Of a stretch of 16,623 nt of DNA, positions 1 through 6,813 are shown piece after piece. The DNA is from DASRHY01 sp046765875. GTDB lineage: Bacteria; Actinomycetota; Actinomycetes; Propionibacteriales; Kribbellaceae. The stretch covers positions 1 through 16,623 of the forward strand of contig JBKPSJ010000270.1 of assembly GCA_046765875.1 (NCBI GenBank). Direction: 5' to 3'. The notes below the pieces were generated by a model. That model was not told the DNA's origin and did not search any database. It saw only the letters and a list, made by a program, of their open reading frames with translations. Made by a program: the position numbers and the translations under genes. How positions within the stretch are numbered: the stretch's first letter is position 1; each line of letters opens with the position of its first letter.

Positions 1-448
<448 letters not shown>

Positions 449-449
<1 letters not shown>

Positions 450-1207
450 TGTCCGGCACGATGAAGGGACGCACCGCGATCGTCACCGGTGCGTCCCGAG
501 GGATCGGGCTGGCGATCGCGCACCGGCTGGTGACCGACGGCGCCCGGGTGCTGATCACCGGCCGCACCCAGGAAACGCTCGACGCCGCGGTCGCGGAACT
601 CGGTGGCTCCGATCAGGCCGTAGCGGTGGCCGGCAAGGCGGCCGATCCCGAACATCGCGAGCAGGTGATCCGGACCGCGCTGGACACGTACGGCTCGGTA
701 GACCTGCTGGTGAACAACACCGGGATCAACCCGATCTACGGATCGCTGCTCGACGTCGAGCCCGGTGTCGCGATGAAGATGGTCGATACCAACGTGCTGG
801 CCGCGATCGCCTGGGTGAAGGCCTGTCGTGATGCGGGCATGGGCGCCAACGGTGGCGCGGTCGTGAACCTGTCGTCGGTCGCGGGTCTTGGGCCGTCACC
901 CGGGATCGGCTGGTACGGCGCGACGAAGGCGATGCTGGCCCGCGTCACCAGCGAACTCGCGGTCGAACTGGCGCCGGCGATCCGGGTGAACGCGGTCGCG
1001 CCCGCGGTGGTGAAGACCAAGTTCGCCACCGCGTTGTACGAGGGGCGCGAGGAGCAGGTGGCCGCGACCTATCCGTTGAAGCGGCTGGGCCGGCCCGAGG
1101 ACGTGGCCGGGCTGGTGTGGTTCCTGCTGTCGGACGAGGCGGCCTGGATCACCGGGCAGACCGTTGTGGTCGACGGCGGCCTGATGCTGAACGCCGGTTT
1201 CGCCTGA
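449..1207 (+). CDS. Short-chain dehydrogenase/reductase (SDR), FabG-like
   Basis: This is a 252-residue classical SDR, the usual family length. The NAD(P)-binding TGASRGIG motif is at residues 13-20, a slightly unusual NNTG (normally NNAG) at 89-92, and the catalytic triad is Ser142/143, Tyr156 and Lys160 (YGATK). The C-terminus has the common DEAAWITGQTVVVDGG ending. I chose ATG 449 because it overlaps the thiolase stop; an in-frame ATG at 461 is possible. Coupling to a thiolase suggests a 3-hydroxyacyl-CoA or 3-ketoacyl substrate, but SDR specificity cannot be read from sequence alone. The gene ends 2 bp from the stop of the convergent DinB-type gene, with no terminator between them. Confidence 0.92.
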
Positions 1208-1209
1208 CG

Positions 1210-1728
1210 TCAGCGGGGCTTGGTACGGCCGAGGTGGCCGCGCACGAACGCCGCCTGGCCGACGTGCTGCAGGTCGTCCGCGATCACGCTGACCAGCCGG
1301 ACCGCGAGCGTCACCGGCGGATCCCACCAGGTGTCGACCACGCGCGCCAGGTCCTCGTCGGTCACCGTTGCGACATACCCGATCGTCTGCGCGTGAACCG
1401 CCTCGAAGTAGCCGGTGAGCAGGTCGCCGGACCCGACCCGGACGGCGGCGACCTCGTCCGAGCTGTGGCCGTACCCGGTGGCGGAGTCCTTGAACGGCAG
1501 GCCGAACCGCTCCGCCCAGCCCGCGGACGTCCACACCTGGTCGAACCCGGCGACACCGGCCACGTGGTCGTCCTGGATCCGGGTCAGGTGCCAGACCAGC
1601 CAGGCGATCGAGTTCGCGCCCTTGTCGATCCGGTGCGCGAGTTGCTCCGGTGTGAGGCCGTCGACGACCTGGTACACCGCCCCGCGGATCCGCTCGAAGG
1701 CGTCGGTGAGCAGTTCGGCGCTGGTCAT
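1210..1728 (-). CDS. DinB/DUF664-family putative metal-dependent protein
   Basis: This 172-residue protein has the DinB-like four-helix layout. It carries WLVWHLTRIQDDH near residues 43-55 (candidate metal ligands His47 and His55) and a C-terminal DDLQHVGQAAFVRG helix with a third His. The family includes mycothiol-dependent enzymes and many uncharacterised actinobacterial proteins; binding of a divalent metal is family knowledge and the reaction here is unknown. Start ATG 1728 is supported by an AAGGAGA ribosome-binding site at 1739-1745, ten bases upstream. It is convergent with the SDR and divergent from the GNAT gene, so it is probably monocistronic. Detoxification or thiol transfer is only a guess. 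Confidence 0.85.
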   Translation of the reverse strand: MTSAELLTDAFERIRGAVYQVVDGLTPEQLAHRIDKGANSIAWLVWHLTRIQDDHVAGVAGFDQVWTSAGWAERFGLPFKDSATGYGHSSDEVAAVRVGSGDLLTGYFEAVHAQTIGYVATVTDEDLARVVDTWWDPPVTLAVRLVSVIADDLQHVGQAAFVRGHLGRTKPR

Positions 1729-1738
1729 CGCTGATCGG

Positions 1739-1745
1739 TCTCCTT
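1739..1745 (-). promoter_or_regulatory. Ribosome-binding site of the DinB-type gene
   Basis: AAGGAGA on the minus strand lies 10 bases before ATG 1728 and decides that start. It also shows that this gene has a leader, unlike several neighbours that appear leaderless. Confidence 0.7.
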
Positions 1746-1849
1746 CGGTCGACGAGGGTCGGTCCCTGCTCGCAGGCTATCGGCGCACGTCGCTGACGGG
1801 AGGGCGGGAGCCGTTTGAAAGTTACTCGCCAGGATCTGTAACGCAGCGT

Positions 1850-1980
1850 GTTGTTCAACGATAGAAGCCACAAGACGTGGTAGCCCCGGGGGATGACTTC
1901 GAGCCCACGGGTGTGAAGAGCTGATCACAGGGAACATGGCTTGGGCTCCGGGCCTCCCACGGGGGGAGGTCCGGAGCCCC
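1850..1980 (+). ncRNA. Candidate structured small RNA or leader RNA in the 1729-2025 gap
   Basis: No convincing protein gene fills this gap between divergent genes. Reading the plus strand there are three successive hairpins: CCAC-AAGAC-GTGG at 1868-1880; a stem at 1897-1918 (CTTC...GAAG enclosing CC...GG); and a 16-bp terminator-like stem at 1943-1979. GAGCCCA (1901-1907) can pair with TGGGCTC (1942-1948), part of the terminator's left arm, which would give alternative folds like an attenuator. A TTGAAA at 1815-1820 could be a -35, but no good -10 follows it. I recognise no known RNA family. The strand and the 5' end are inference. Confidence 0.25.
1943..1979 (+). terminator. Strong intrinsic-terminator-like hairpin
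   Basis: The left arm GGGCTCCGGGCCTCCC (1943-1958) pairs with GGGAGGTCCGGAGCCC (1964-1979) around a 5-base loop, with one G-U pair in 16. No U-tract follows, which is common for actinobacterial terminators. It sits between divergent genes, where neither flanking coding gene needs a terminator. This is the main reason to suspect a transcript entering from 1850-1940. Confidence 0.6.
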
Positions 1981-2013
1981 TGCAATTGCGTGGCGCCTCG
2001 TCGACCTGCCGAG

Positions 2014-2019
2014 TAGCGT
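2014..2019 (+). promoter_or_regulatory. Probable -10 element of a leaderless GNAT transcript
   Basis: TAGCGT fits the actinobacterial TANNNT -10 pattern. It lies exactly 6 bases before GTG 2026, so transcription would start at or beside the start codon. No purine-rich ribosome-binding site is visible before the GTG. No clear -35 is seen. Confidence 0.5.
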
Positions 2020-2025
2020 GCGGGC

Positions 2026-2949
2026 GTGCTCGACACCGTCACGATCCGCTCGGCAGTACCCGCCGACGCGGAGTCGATCGTCCGTTTGCGCCGCGTCGTC
2101 TACCCGTACCTGGTGATCAGCACGGCGGAGATCCGCCGAGACCTCGCCGAACCGGTTCCGGCCAGGCAAGCCGCCGAGTGGGTCGCGACCGGATCCGATG
2201 ACGGCGACGTCGTGGGGGCCGCGATCTGCGGGATCAACATCTGGACGAGCGAGCCAGGCATCGCATACGCGGCGGTCGTCGTCCACCCGGACCGGCGCCG
2301 GCAGGGCATCGGTACCGCATTGCTCGACCATGTCATCGATCACCTGACCGCGGTCGGGGCGACACGGATCCAATCCTTCGTGCAGGACAGTTCGGCCGCC
2401 TTCGCCCGCCGCAGCGGCTTCGACCAGAACCGCGAGTTGCACTACGTCGGCACCGAACTGAGGTCGCTACCGCCGCGGCCGCCCACGCCGCCCGGCATCA
2501 CCTTGGTGTCTGCCGCGGAGGCCGGGCCGGAATTGATGTACGCCGTCGACACGGCGGCGACTCTCGACGAGCCGAGCGACTCGCCCTCGGACGCCATCGA
2601 CTACGACGACTGGCTGCGCAGCATCTGGACCGCGCCCTCGCAGCGCAACGACCTGAGCATCGCGGCACTGGCCGACGGAAAGGCCGTGGCGTTCACCGCG
2701 ATCCAGGCCGACGGCGACCGGGCCTGGTCCGGGATGACCGGCACGCTGCGCGATTGCCCCGGCCGCGGCCTGGCCAAACTCGTCAAGTCGGTAGCGCTAC
2801 GCCGCGCGGCCGGCGCCGGGATCCGGACGGCGGCGACGTCGATGGACGACCGCAACGGGCCGATGCGCGCGATCAACAAATGGCTCGGCTACCGCCCGGT
2901 CGCCACCCACCTGGGCATGACCCGAACCCTCGACCCGGCCTTACGTTAG
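2026..2949 (+). CDS. Tandem-domain GNAT N-acetyltransferase
   Basis: This 307-residue protein carries two GNAT folds. The first has a well-formed acetyl-CoA pyrophosphate loop, VVVHPDRRRQGIGTALL at about residues 84-100, followed by a typical SGF segment. The second (about 155-307) has a degenerate loop, CPGRGLAKLVKSVALRRA, and ends with an N-x-x-M-R-A-I-N-x-x-L-G-Y pattern typical of GNAT C-termini. Tandem GNATs include mycothiol synthase (MshD), but no specific MshD signature is recognised, so substrate is unknown. GTG 2026 is chosen because of the TAGCGT-N6-GTG arrangement. The stop codon lies inside the TetR-type palindrome, so the next unit's promoter overlaps this gene's end. Confidence 0.88.
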   Translation: MLDTVTIRSAVPADAESIVRLRRVVYPYLVISTAEIRRDLAEPVPARQAAEWVATGSDDGDVVGAAICGINIWTSEPGIAYAAVVVHPDRRRQGIGTALLDHVIDHLTAVGATRIQSFVQDSSAAFARRSGFDQNRELHYVGTELRSLPPRPPTPPGITLVSAAEAGPELMYAVDTAATLDEPSDSPSDAIDYDDWLRSIWTAPSQRNDLSIAALADGKAVAFTAIQADGDRAWSGMTGTLRDCPGRGLAKLVKSVALRRAAGAGIRTAATSMDDRNGPMRAINKWLGYRPVATHLGMTRTLDPALR

Positions 2950-2957
2950 TGACTAAC
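2945..2957. promoter_or_regulatory. Palindromic operator at the tetR-ABC operon promoter
   Basis: GTTAGTGACTAAC is a perfect 6-1-6 palindrome ending 10 bases before the TetR start. It overlaps a probable -10, TAACAT (2954-2959), and TCGACC (2930-2935) at 18-bp spacing could be the -35. A TetR dimer bound here would occlude polymerase, so negative autoregulation of the whole three-gene unit is the simplest reading. The palindrome is seen directly; the regulator assignment is inference from position. Confidence 0.65.
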
Positions 2958-2966
2958 ATTTAGGTC

Positions 2967-3539
2967 GTGGTCGCTCTCACGTCGGCCCGCGCACTGCGCA
3001 CGCGAGCCCGGATCCTCGACGTCGCACTCGACCTGTTCGAGAGCAACGGGTACGAGGCCACGACGACGGCGCAGATCGCCGCCGCTGCCGGTGTGACACC
3101 GATGACGTTCTTCCGGCACTTCCCGACCAAGGCTGCCGTAGTGGTGTCCGACCCGTACGACCCGCTCATCGCCGACGCTGTCGGGGCCCAGTCCGCCGGT
3201 CTGACGCCGCTGGAGCGCACCCGTCGCGGCATGCTGGTGGCTCTTGCGACGATCGGCCCGGTCGAGGACGCGACCGTGCGCAGGCGTGTCGCCCTGGCGG
3301 CATCGCAGCCGTCCCTGCGTGCCGCGGTGGCGGAGGCGACGGTGGCCACCGAGCAGGCCATCGTCGAGCGCCTGGTGGGCGGTGGCGCGGACCTGTTCGA
3401 CGCCAGGGTCGCCGCCGGTACGTGCCTGGGCGCGGCGACGGCTGCGCTACTGGCGCTCACCGAAGTCGACGGCACGATTGCGCAGGCCGTCTCCCGGGCG
3501 CTGGCGCAGTTGGGGCCCGACGATCGGGGTGCCTCGTGA
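2967..3539 (+). CDS. TetR/AcrR-family transcriptional regulator
   Basis: This 190-residue protein is of normal TetR length. The N-terminal helix RARILDVALDLFESNGYEA is followed by the helix-turn-helix at about residues 33-52 (TTAQIAAAAGVTPMTFFRHF) and KAAVV, the classical TetR_N pattern. The C-terminal part is an Ala-rich helical ligand-binding domain that I cannot match to a ligand. GTG 2967 has no Shine-Dalgarno sequence and lies 7 bases after a TAACAT -10, so the mRNA may be leaderless. Its stop overlaps the ATPase start by 4 bases (GTGA), tying it to the exporter it probably represses. Confidence 0.92.
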   Translation: MVALTSARALRTRARILDVALDLFESNGYEATTTAQIAAAAGVTPMTFFRHFPTKAAVVVSDPYDPLIADAVGAQSAGLTPLERTRRGMLVALATIGPVEDATVRRRVALAASQPSLRAAVAEATVATEQAIVERLVGGGADLFDARVAAGTCLGAATAALLALTEVDGTIAQAVSRALAQLGPDDRGAS

Positions 3540-4288
3540 GTATCGCGTTGGAGCTTGACGACGTCAGCCGCGCCTTCGAGGGCCGGCCCGCCCTAGACGG
3601 ATTCACGCTCGACGTCGAGTTCGGCGAGGTGGTCGCGATCATCGGGCTCAACGGTGCCGGCAAGACGACAGCGATGCGGATCCTCGTCGGTCGCCTGATG
3701 GCCGACCGCGGCGCGGCCCGCGTGCTCGGTGCCGTCCCGGTCCAACTGCCGCATGCCGTGTCCCTGCGTTTCGGCCATGTCGTCGACACGCCGCTGGTCT
3801 ACCGCGAACTGACGGTCCGGGAGAATCTCCGGTGCGCCGGGCGGCTGCATGGTCTGGACGGTGCCGGCGTAGATCGGGCTGCCGACCAGGTGCTGTCCCA
3901 TCTTGAGCTGGACCCGTGGGCGGATGTCCGGGCGCGGGCCCTGTCGCAGGGCAACCGGCAACGGCTGGGTATCGGCGCGGCGGTTCTGCACAGACCCTCC
4001 GCGCTGGTACTCGACGAGCCGACGAGTGCTCTGGACCCGCGGGGAGTCGTCATCGTCCGCGAGCTCGTCCGCGAGCTGGCCGTCGAAGGCTGCGCGGTAC
4101 TGGTCTCCAGTCACCATCTCGACGAGGTCGCCCGCGTCGCCGACCGCATCGCCGTCGTACATGCCGGGCGAGTGATCGGATCGCTCGAGCCCGGGGAGGC
4201 TGACCTGGAGCGTCGCTTCTTCGCCATGGCGCTGGCCGACGACGAACGCCGGGCAGCGCATGGCTCAGCGGGGGGTGGTGGGCTATGA
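3536..4288 (+). CDS. ABC transporter ATP-binding protein (ABC-2 exporter type)
   Basis: From GTG 3536 this is a 250-residue ATPase. It shows Walker A GLNGAGKTT (37-45), a variant signature LSQGN (136-140) in place of LSGGQ, Walker B ALVLDEP with catalytic Glu161, D-loop SALD, and H-loop SSHH (191-194). The Q-loop position reads HVVDTP with no Gln, resembling the acidic I-E-x-P variant of bacitracin/lantibiotic-type ATPases. The frame is open further upstream, but GTG 3536 is chosen because it overlaps the tetR stop by 4 bases. It energises the permease encoded immediately downstream (4-bp ATGA overlap). Substrate is unknown; drug or peptide export is inferred from the tetR-ATPase-permease layout. 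Confidence 0.93.
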   Translation: MSIALELDDVSRAFEGRPALDGFTLDVEFGEVVAIIGLNGAGKTTAMRILVGRLMADRGAARVLGAVPVQLPHAVSLRFGHVVDTPLVYRELTVRENLRCAGRLHGLDGAGVDRAADQVLSHLELDPWADVRARALSQGNRQRLGIGAAVLHRPSALVLDEPTSALDPRGVVIVRELVRELAVEGCAVLVSSHHLDEVARVADRIAVVHAGRVIGSLEPGEADLERRFFAMALADDERRAAHGSAGGGGL

Positions 4289-5061
4289 GCGCGGTCGCGA
4301 CCGCCTGGTCCGTCGAGGTGCTCAAGCTGCGGCGCAGCGTCGTGGCCCGGGTGGTCACACCGCTGCTGGTGGTGGTCGTGCCGCTGGCGAGCGTGGGTTC
4401 GGTCGCGCTCGCACGCTCACCCAACCTGCCGGGGACAGCGGCCGCGAAGTTCGGTGCGTTCGCGACGGGTCCCTTGGCTGTGGCGCACCTCCAGGTATGC
4501 GGGCAGATTCTGTCCGTCGCCGCCCTGGCCGGGGGTGGCTTCGCGGCCGCTTGGACCTACGGGCGGGAGTTCGGCGAGGGCACGGTCGGCGCACTGTTCG
4601 GCCTGGCCGTCTCGCGACGCTCGATCGCCCTGGCCAAGGGGCTGCTGCTCGTGGGCTGGCTCGCCGCCTGCGTGCTCGCCGCGGTGGTCGTGACGATCGG
4701 CGCCTCGCTCTTGGTCGGCGGGCGGCTTCGCGCCGACGCCTGGCAGGCTGCGGGCATCGCGCTCGGCGCGGGACTTCTCGGCGTCGGGCTCGCGTTGCCG
4801 TTTGCCTGGGTGGCCACCATCACCCGCAGCCCACTGGGCACGGTAGGCGTACTGATCGGACTGGTCGCCGTAACCCAGGTCGTCGTGGTGGTCGGGGCCG
4901 GGTCGTGGTTCCCGTACGCCGTCCCTTCGCTGTGGGCCGGTGCCGGCGGGGCCGAGGCGGCTGCACGGATCCGTCCGGCTGCAGTGCTGCTCACCGCCGC
5001 CGTTGCACCCGTGGCGCTGGCAGCGGTCGGCCGGTCCTGGGCGCGGCTGACCGACGTGTGA
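4285..5061 (+). CDS. ABC-2 type permease, partner of the upstream ATPase
   Basis: This 258-residue integral membrane protein has about six hydrophobic segments. They include VVTPLLVVVVPLASVGSVAL near residues 25-45, a segment around LSVAALAGGGFAAAWTY (75-92), LLLVGWLAACVLAAVVVTIGASLL (115-140), and further stretches to residue 250. The R-E-F-x-E-G-T-V-G-x-L-F-x-L-x-V-S-R pattern after the second segment is the amphipathic coupling region common in ABC-2 permeases. ATG 4285 overlaps the ATPase stop. It would form the membrane channel, with two copies per two ATPases. The gene ends 13 bp from the convergent MaoC gene, with no visible terminator. Confidence 0.88.
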   Translation: MSAVATAWSVEVLKLRRSVVARVVTPLLVVVVPLASVGSVALARSPNLPGTAAAKFGAFATGPLAVAHLQVCGQILSVAALAGGGFAAAWTYGREFGEGTVGALFGLAVSRRSIALAKGLLLVGWLAACVLAAVVVTIGASLLVGGRLRADAWQAAGIALGAGLLGVGLALPFAWVATITRSPLGTVGVLIGLVAVTQVVVVVGAGSWFPYAVPSLWAGAGGAEAAARIRPAAVLLTAAVAPVALAAVGRSWARLTDV

Positions 5062-5074
5062 CCAGCGCTGCCGA

Positions 5075-5530
5075 TCAGGGCACGAGGAGGACGACGGTTT
5101 CGGCGACGCAGGCGGGCTTGGGGTTGTTCTCGATCTCGATCACCCATTGCAGCGAGACCTGGATCCCGGATCCGATCTGCTGAGCTCCCGAGACCGTCGC
5201 GCCGGCGCGGATCTTGGCGCCCACCGGCACCGCCGCGGGGAAGCGCACCTTGTTCACCCCGTAGTTCAGCGACGCCGACACTCCCTCGACCTTGAACAGT
5301 TCTGGGCCGAACCGGGCGATCAGGCTGAGCGTCAGGTACCCGTGCGCGATCGTGCCGCCGAACGGCCCCTTGGCCGCGCGTTCCACGTCGACGTGGATCC
5401 ACTGGTGGTCGCCGGTGGCGTCGGCGAACGTGTTCACCTGCTCCTGGGTGATCTCCAGCCAGTCCGTCTGGCCGAGCCGGGTCCCGACCGATGCGAGCAC
5501 ATCGTCGACACCGTGGAAGGTGTGGACCAT
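5075..5530 (-). CDS. MaoC-like (R)-specific enoyl-CoA hydratase, HtdZ-like
   Basis: This 151-residue single hotdog-fold hydratase carries the R-hydratase signature ADATGDHQWIHVD, with the catalytic Asp41 and His46 at the family spacing, then GPFGGTIAHGYLTL. The NYGVNKVRFPAAVPVG block is also typical. Length and sequence closely resemble mycobacterial Rv0130 (HtdZ), recalled from memory and not searched. The family hydrates trans-2-enoyl-CoA to (R)-3-hydroxyacyl-CoA. A GGGAGGGA ribosome-binding site lies in the 13-base gap after the upstream SDR stop, so the two genes form an operon supplying hydratase and ketoreductase steps. Confidence 0.9.
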   Translation of the reverse strand: MVHTFHGVDDVLASVGTRLGQTDWLEITQEQVNTFADATGDHQWIHVDVERAAKGPFGGTIAHGYLTLSLIARFGPELFKVEGVSASLNYGVNKVRFPAAVPVGAKIRAGATVSGAQQIGSGIQVSLQWVIEIENNPKPACVAETVVLLVP

Positions 5531-5543
5531 CGGCGATCCCTCC

Positions 5544-6305
5544 CTAGTTCCGCGGGCCGCCGGCCACGTACAGGACCTGGCCGGACACGAAGCCGGCGTC
5601 GTCGCCGCAGAAGAACGCGGCCGCAGCGGCGACGTCCTCCGGCTTCCCGGTGCGCTGTACCGGGATGGCGGCGGCGTTCATCTGCTTGAACTCCTCGAAG
5701 TCGACGCCGACCCGTGCCGCGGTCGCGGCGGTCATATCGGTCTCGATGAAGCCGGGCGCGATCGCGTTCGCCGTCACCCCGAACTTGCCGAGCTCGATCG
5801 CGAGCGTCTTGGTGAAGCCCTGCATGCCGGCCTTGGCGGCGGCGTAGTTGGCCTGGCCGCGGTTGCCCAGCGCCGACGTCGAGGAAAGGTTGACGATCCG
5901 GCCGAAGCCGTCCTCGGTCATGTACTTCTGGCAGGCCCGCGACATCAGGAACGCCCCGCGGAGGTGCACCGCCATCACGGCGTCCCAATCGTCGTCGGTC
6001 ATCTTGAACAGCATGTTGTCGCGGATGATCCCTGCATTGTTGACCAGGATGGCGGGCCGGCCGAGCTCGGCGACCACCCGCTCGACCGCGGCCGCGACCT
6101 GCTCGGCCTTGCTCACGTCGCAGCCGACGGCGATCGCCTTGCCGCCGTCGTCGGTGATCGTCTGAACCGTGTTCGCGCAGGCCACCTCGTCGAGATCGAT
6201 CACGGCGACGGCGTTGCCGTCCTTGGCCAGTCGCCGGGCGATGGCGGCGCCGATGCCGCGGGCCGCTCCGGTGACCACGGCGACGCGGGTGGTCTGATCG
6301 GTCAT
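5544..6305 (-). CDS. SDR, FabG-like 3-oxoacyl reductase
   Basis: This 253-residue classical SDR has TGAARGIG at 12-19, NNAG at 89-92, Ser142, Tyr154 and Lys158 (NYAAAKAG), the IETDM segment, and a C-terminal GFVSGQVLYVAGG. It probably interconverts 3-oxoacyl- and 3-hydroxyacyl-CoA (or -ACP) using NAD(P)H. Start ATG 6305 has a good AGGAGGGA ribosome-binding site about 6 bases upstream. It leads the two-gene minus-strand operon with the (R)-hydratase. Upstream, three 10-bp-spaced CCGGTCG copies lie between its probable start of transcription and the coding region. The downstream MaoC neighbour makes an (R)-3-hydroxyacyl substrate likely. Confidence 0.92.
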   Translation of the reverse strand: MTDQTTRVAVVTGAARGIGAAIARRLAKDGNAVAVIDLDEVACANTVQTITDDGGKAIAVGCDVSKAEQVAAAVERVVAELGRPAILVNNAGIIRDNMLFKMTDDDWDAVMAVHLRGAFLMSRACQKYMTEDGFGRIVNLSSTSALGNRGQANYAAAKAGMQGFTKTLAIELGKFGVTANAIAPGFIETDMTAATAARVGVDFEEFKQMNAAAIPVQRTGKPEDVAAAAAFFCGDDAGFVSGQVLYVAGGPRN

Positions 6306-6322
6306 CTGCGTCCCTCCTAGGC

Positions 6323-6349
6323 CCGGTCGAGACCGGTCGAGACCGGTCG
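6323..6349. repeat. Three CCGGTCG direct repeats with 10-bp period, candidate operator
   Basis: CCGGTCG occurs at 6323-6329, 6333-6339 and 6343-6349, separated each time by AGA-type linkers; the last two copies contain the palindrome ACCGGT. One copy per helical turn in the divergent control region of the SDR-hydratase operon and the thioesterase operon suggests a regulator site. A TAGTCT -10-like hexamer on the minus strand (6356-6361) would put the SDR transcript start just upstream of the repeats. TTGACG (6350-6355, plus strand) directly abuts them. Confidence 0.45.
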
Positions 6350-6387
6350 TTGACGAGACTACCTACGCGCCCGTACGCCGGGGATGG

Positions 6388-6393
6388 CAGGAT
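6388..6393 (+). promoter_or_regulatory. Possible -10 / leaderless start for the thioesterase operon
   Basis: CAGGAT lies exactly 6 bases before GTG 6400. It resembles TAGGAT-type actinobacterial -10 elements, although its AGGA could equally serve as a weak ribosome-binding site. The spacing matches that of genes at 2026 and 11580. Confidence 0.3.
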
Positions 6394-6399
6394 CAGCGT

Positions 6400-6813
6400 G
6401 TGCCTCGTCACGTCTATCAGTGCCCATTGCGCTGGGGAGACATGGACGCACTGGGTCATGTGAACAACAGCCGGTACGTCGACTACCTGCAGGACGCCCG
6501 CGTCGACTTCCTGTTCCGCAACGTCGATCTGGGCGGCGGCGACCTCGAGACCGGGCTGCTGGTGGCCCGGCACGAGGTGAACTACCGGGAGCCGCTGTTC
6601 TTCCGGCAGGCGCCGGTGCGGATCGAGTTGTGGGTCAGCGAGATCAAGGCGGCCTGGTTCAACGTCGACTACGAGGTCGTCGATCTCGAGCCGGAGCGGG
6701 TCGTGTACGTCGACGCCCGGACCAAGCTGGTGCCGTTCAACTTCCAGGCGAACTGCCCGCGGCGGATCACGCCGGCCGAGCGCGGTGTCCTGGAGGGGCT
6801 GGCCGCGGCATGA
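6400..6813 (+). CDS. 4HBT-family hotdog acyl-CoA thioesterase, first of a tandem pair
   Basis: This 137-residue protein has the 4-hydroxybenzoyl-CoA thioesterase motif WGDMDALGHVNNSRYVDYL near residues 12-30. Asp16 is at the catalytic position and H20VNN follows. Such enzymes hydrolyse acyl-CoA to free acid and CoA as homotetramers; substrate cannot be told. GTG 6400 is the start that preserves the full RWGD strand. The stop overlaps the second thioesterase by ATGA. Both genes are exactly 414 bp, suggesting local duplication followed by divergence, and possibly a hetero-oligomer. Confidence 0.9.
   Translation: MPRHVYQCPLRWGDMDALGHVNNSRYVDYLQDARVDFLFRNVDLGGGDLETGLLVARHEVNYREPLFFRQAPVRIELWVSEIKAAWFNVDYEVVDLEPERVVYVDARTKLVPFNFQANCPRRITPAERGVLEGLAAA

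Noticed and set aside
1204..1213. CTGACGTCAG palindrome at the SDR/DinB convergent stops
   Set aside because: Two convergent TGA codons two bases apart generate most of this palindrome automatically; no longer stem surrounds it.
1862..1924. Possible tRNA or tmRNA fragment or short peptide gene in the 1729-2025 gap
   Set aside because: No cloverleaf, T-loop GGTTCRANNCC or tmRNA tag frame could be found. The short plus frame ending at TGA 1922-1924 has an in-frame TAG at 1862-1864 and no ribosome-binding site.
5062..5074. Terminator between the ABC permease and the MaoC gene
   Set aside because: Only 13 bases separate the stops and no inverted repeat is present.
5434..6573. A 379-codon minus-strand frame overlapping the SDR and the first thioesterase
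   Set aside because: Its translation is low-complexity Arg/Gly/Asp-rich and it overlaps a clear SDR in another frame.
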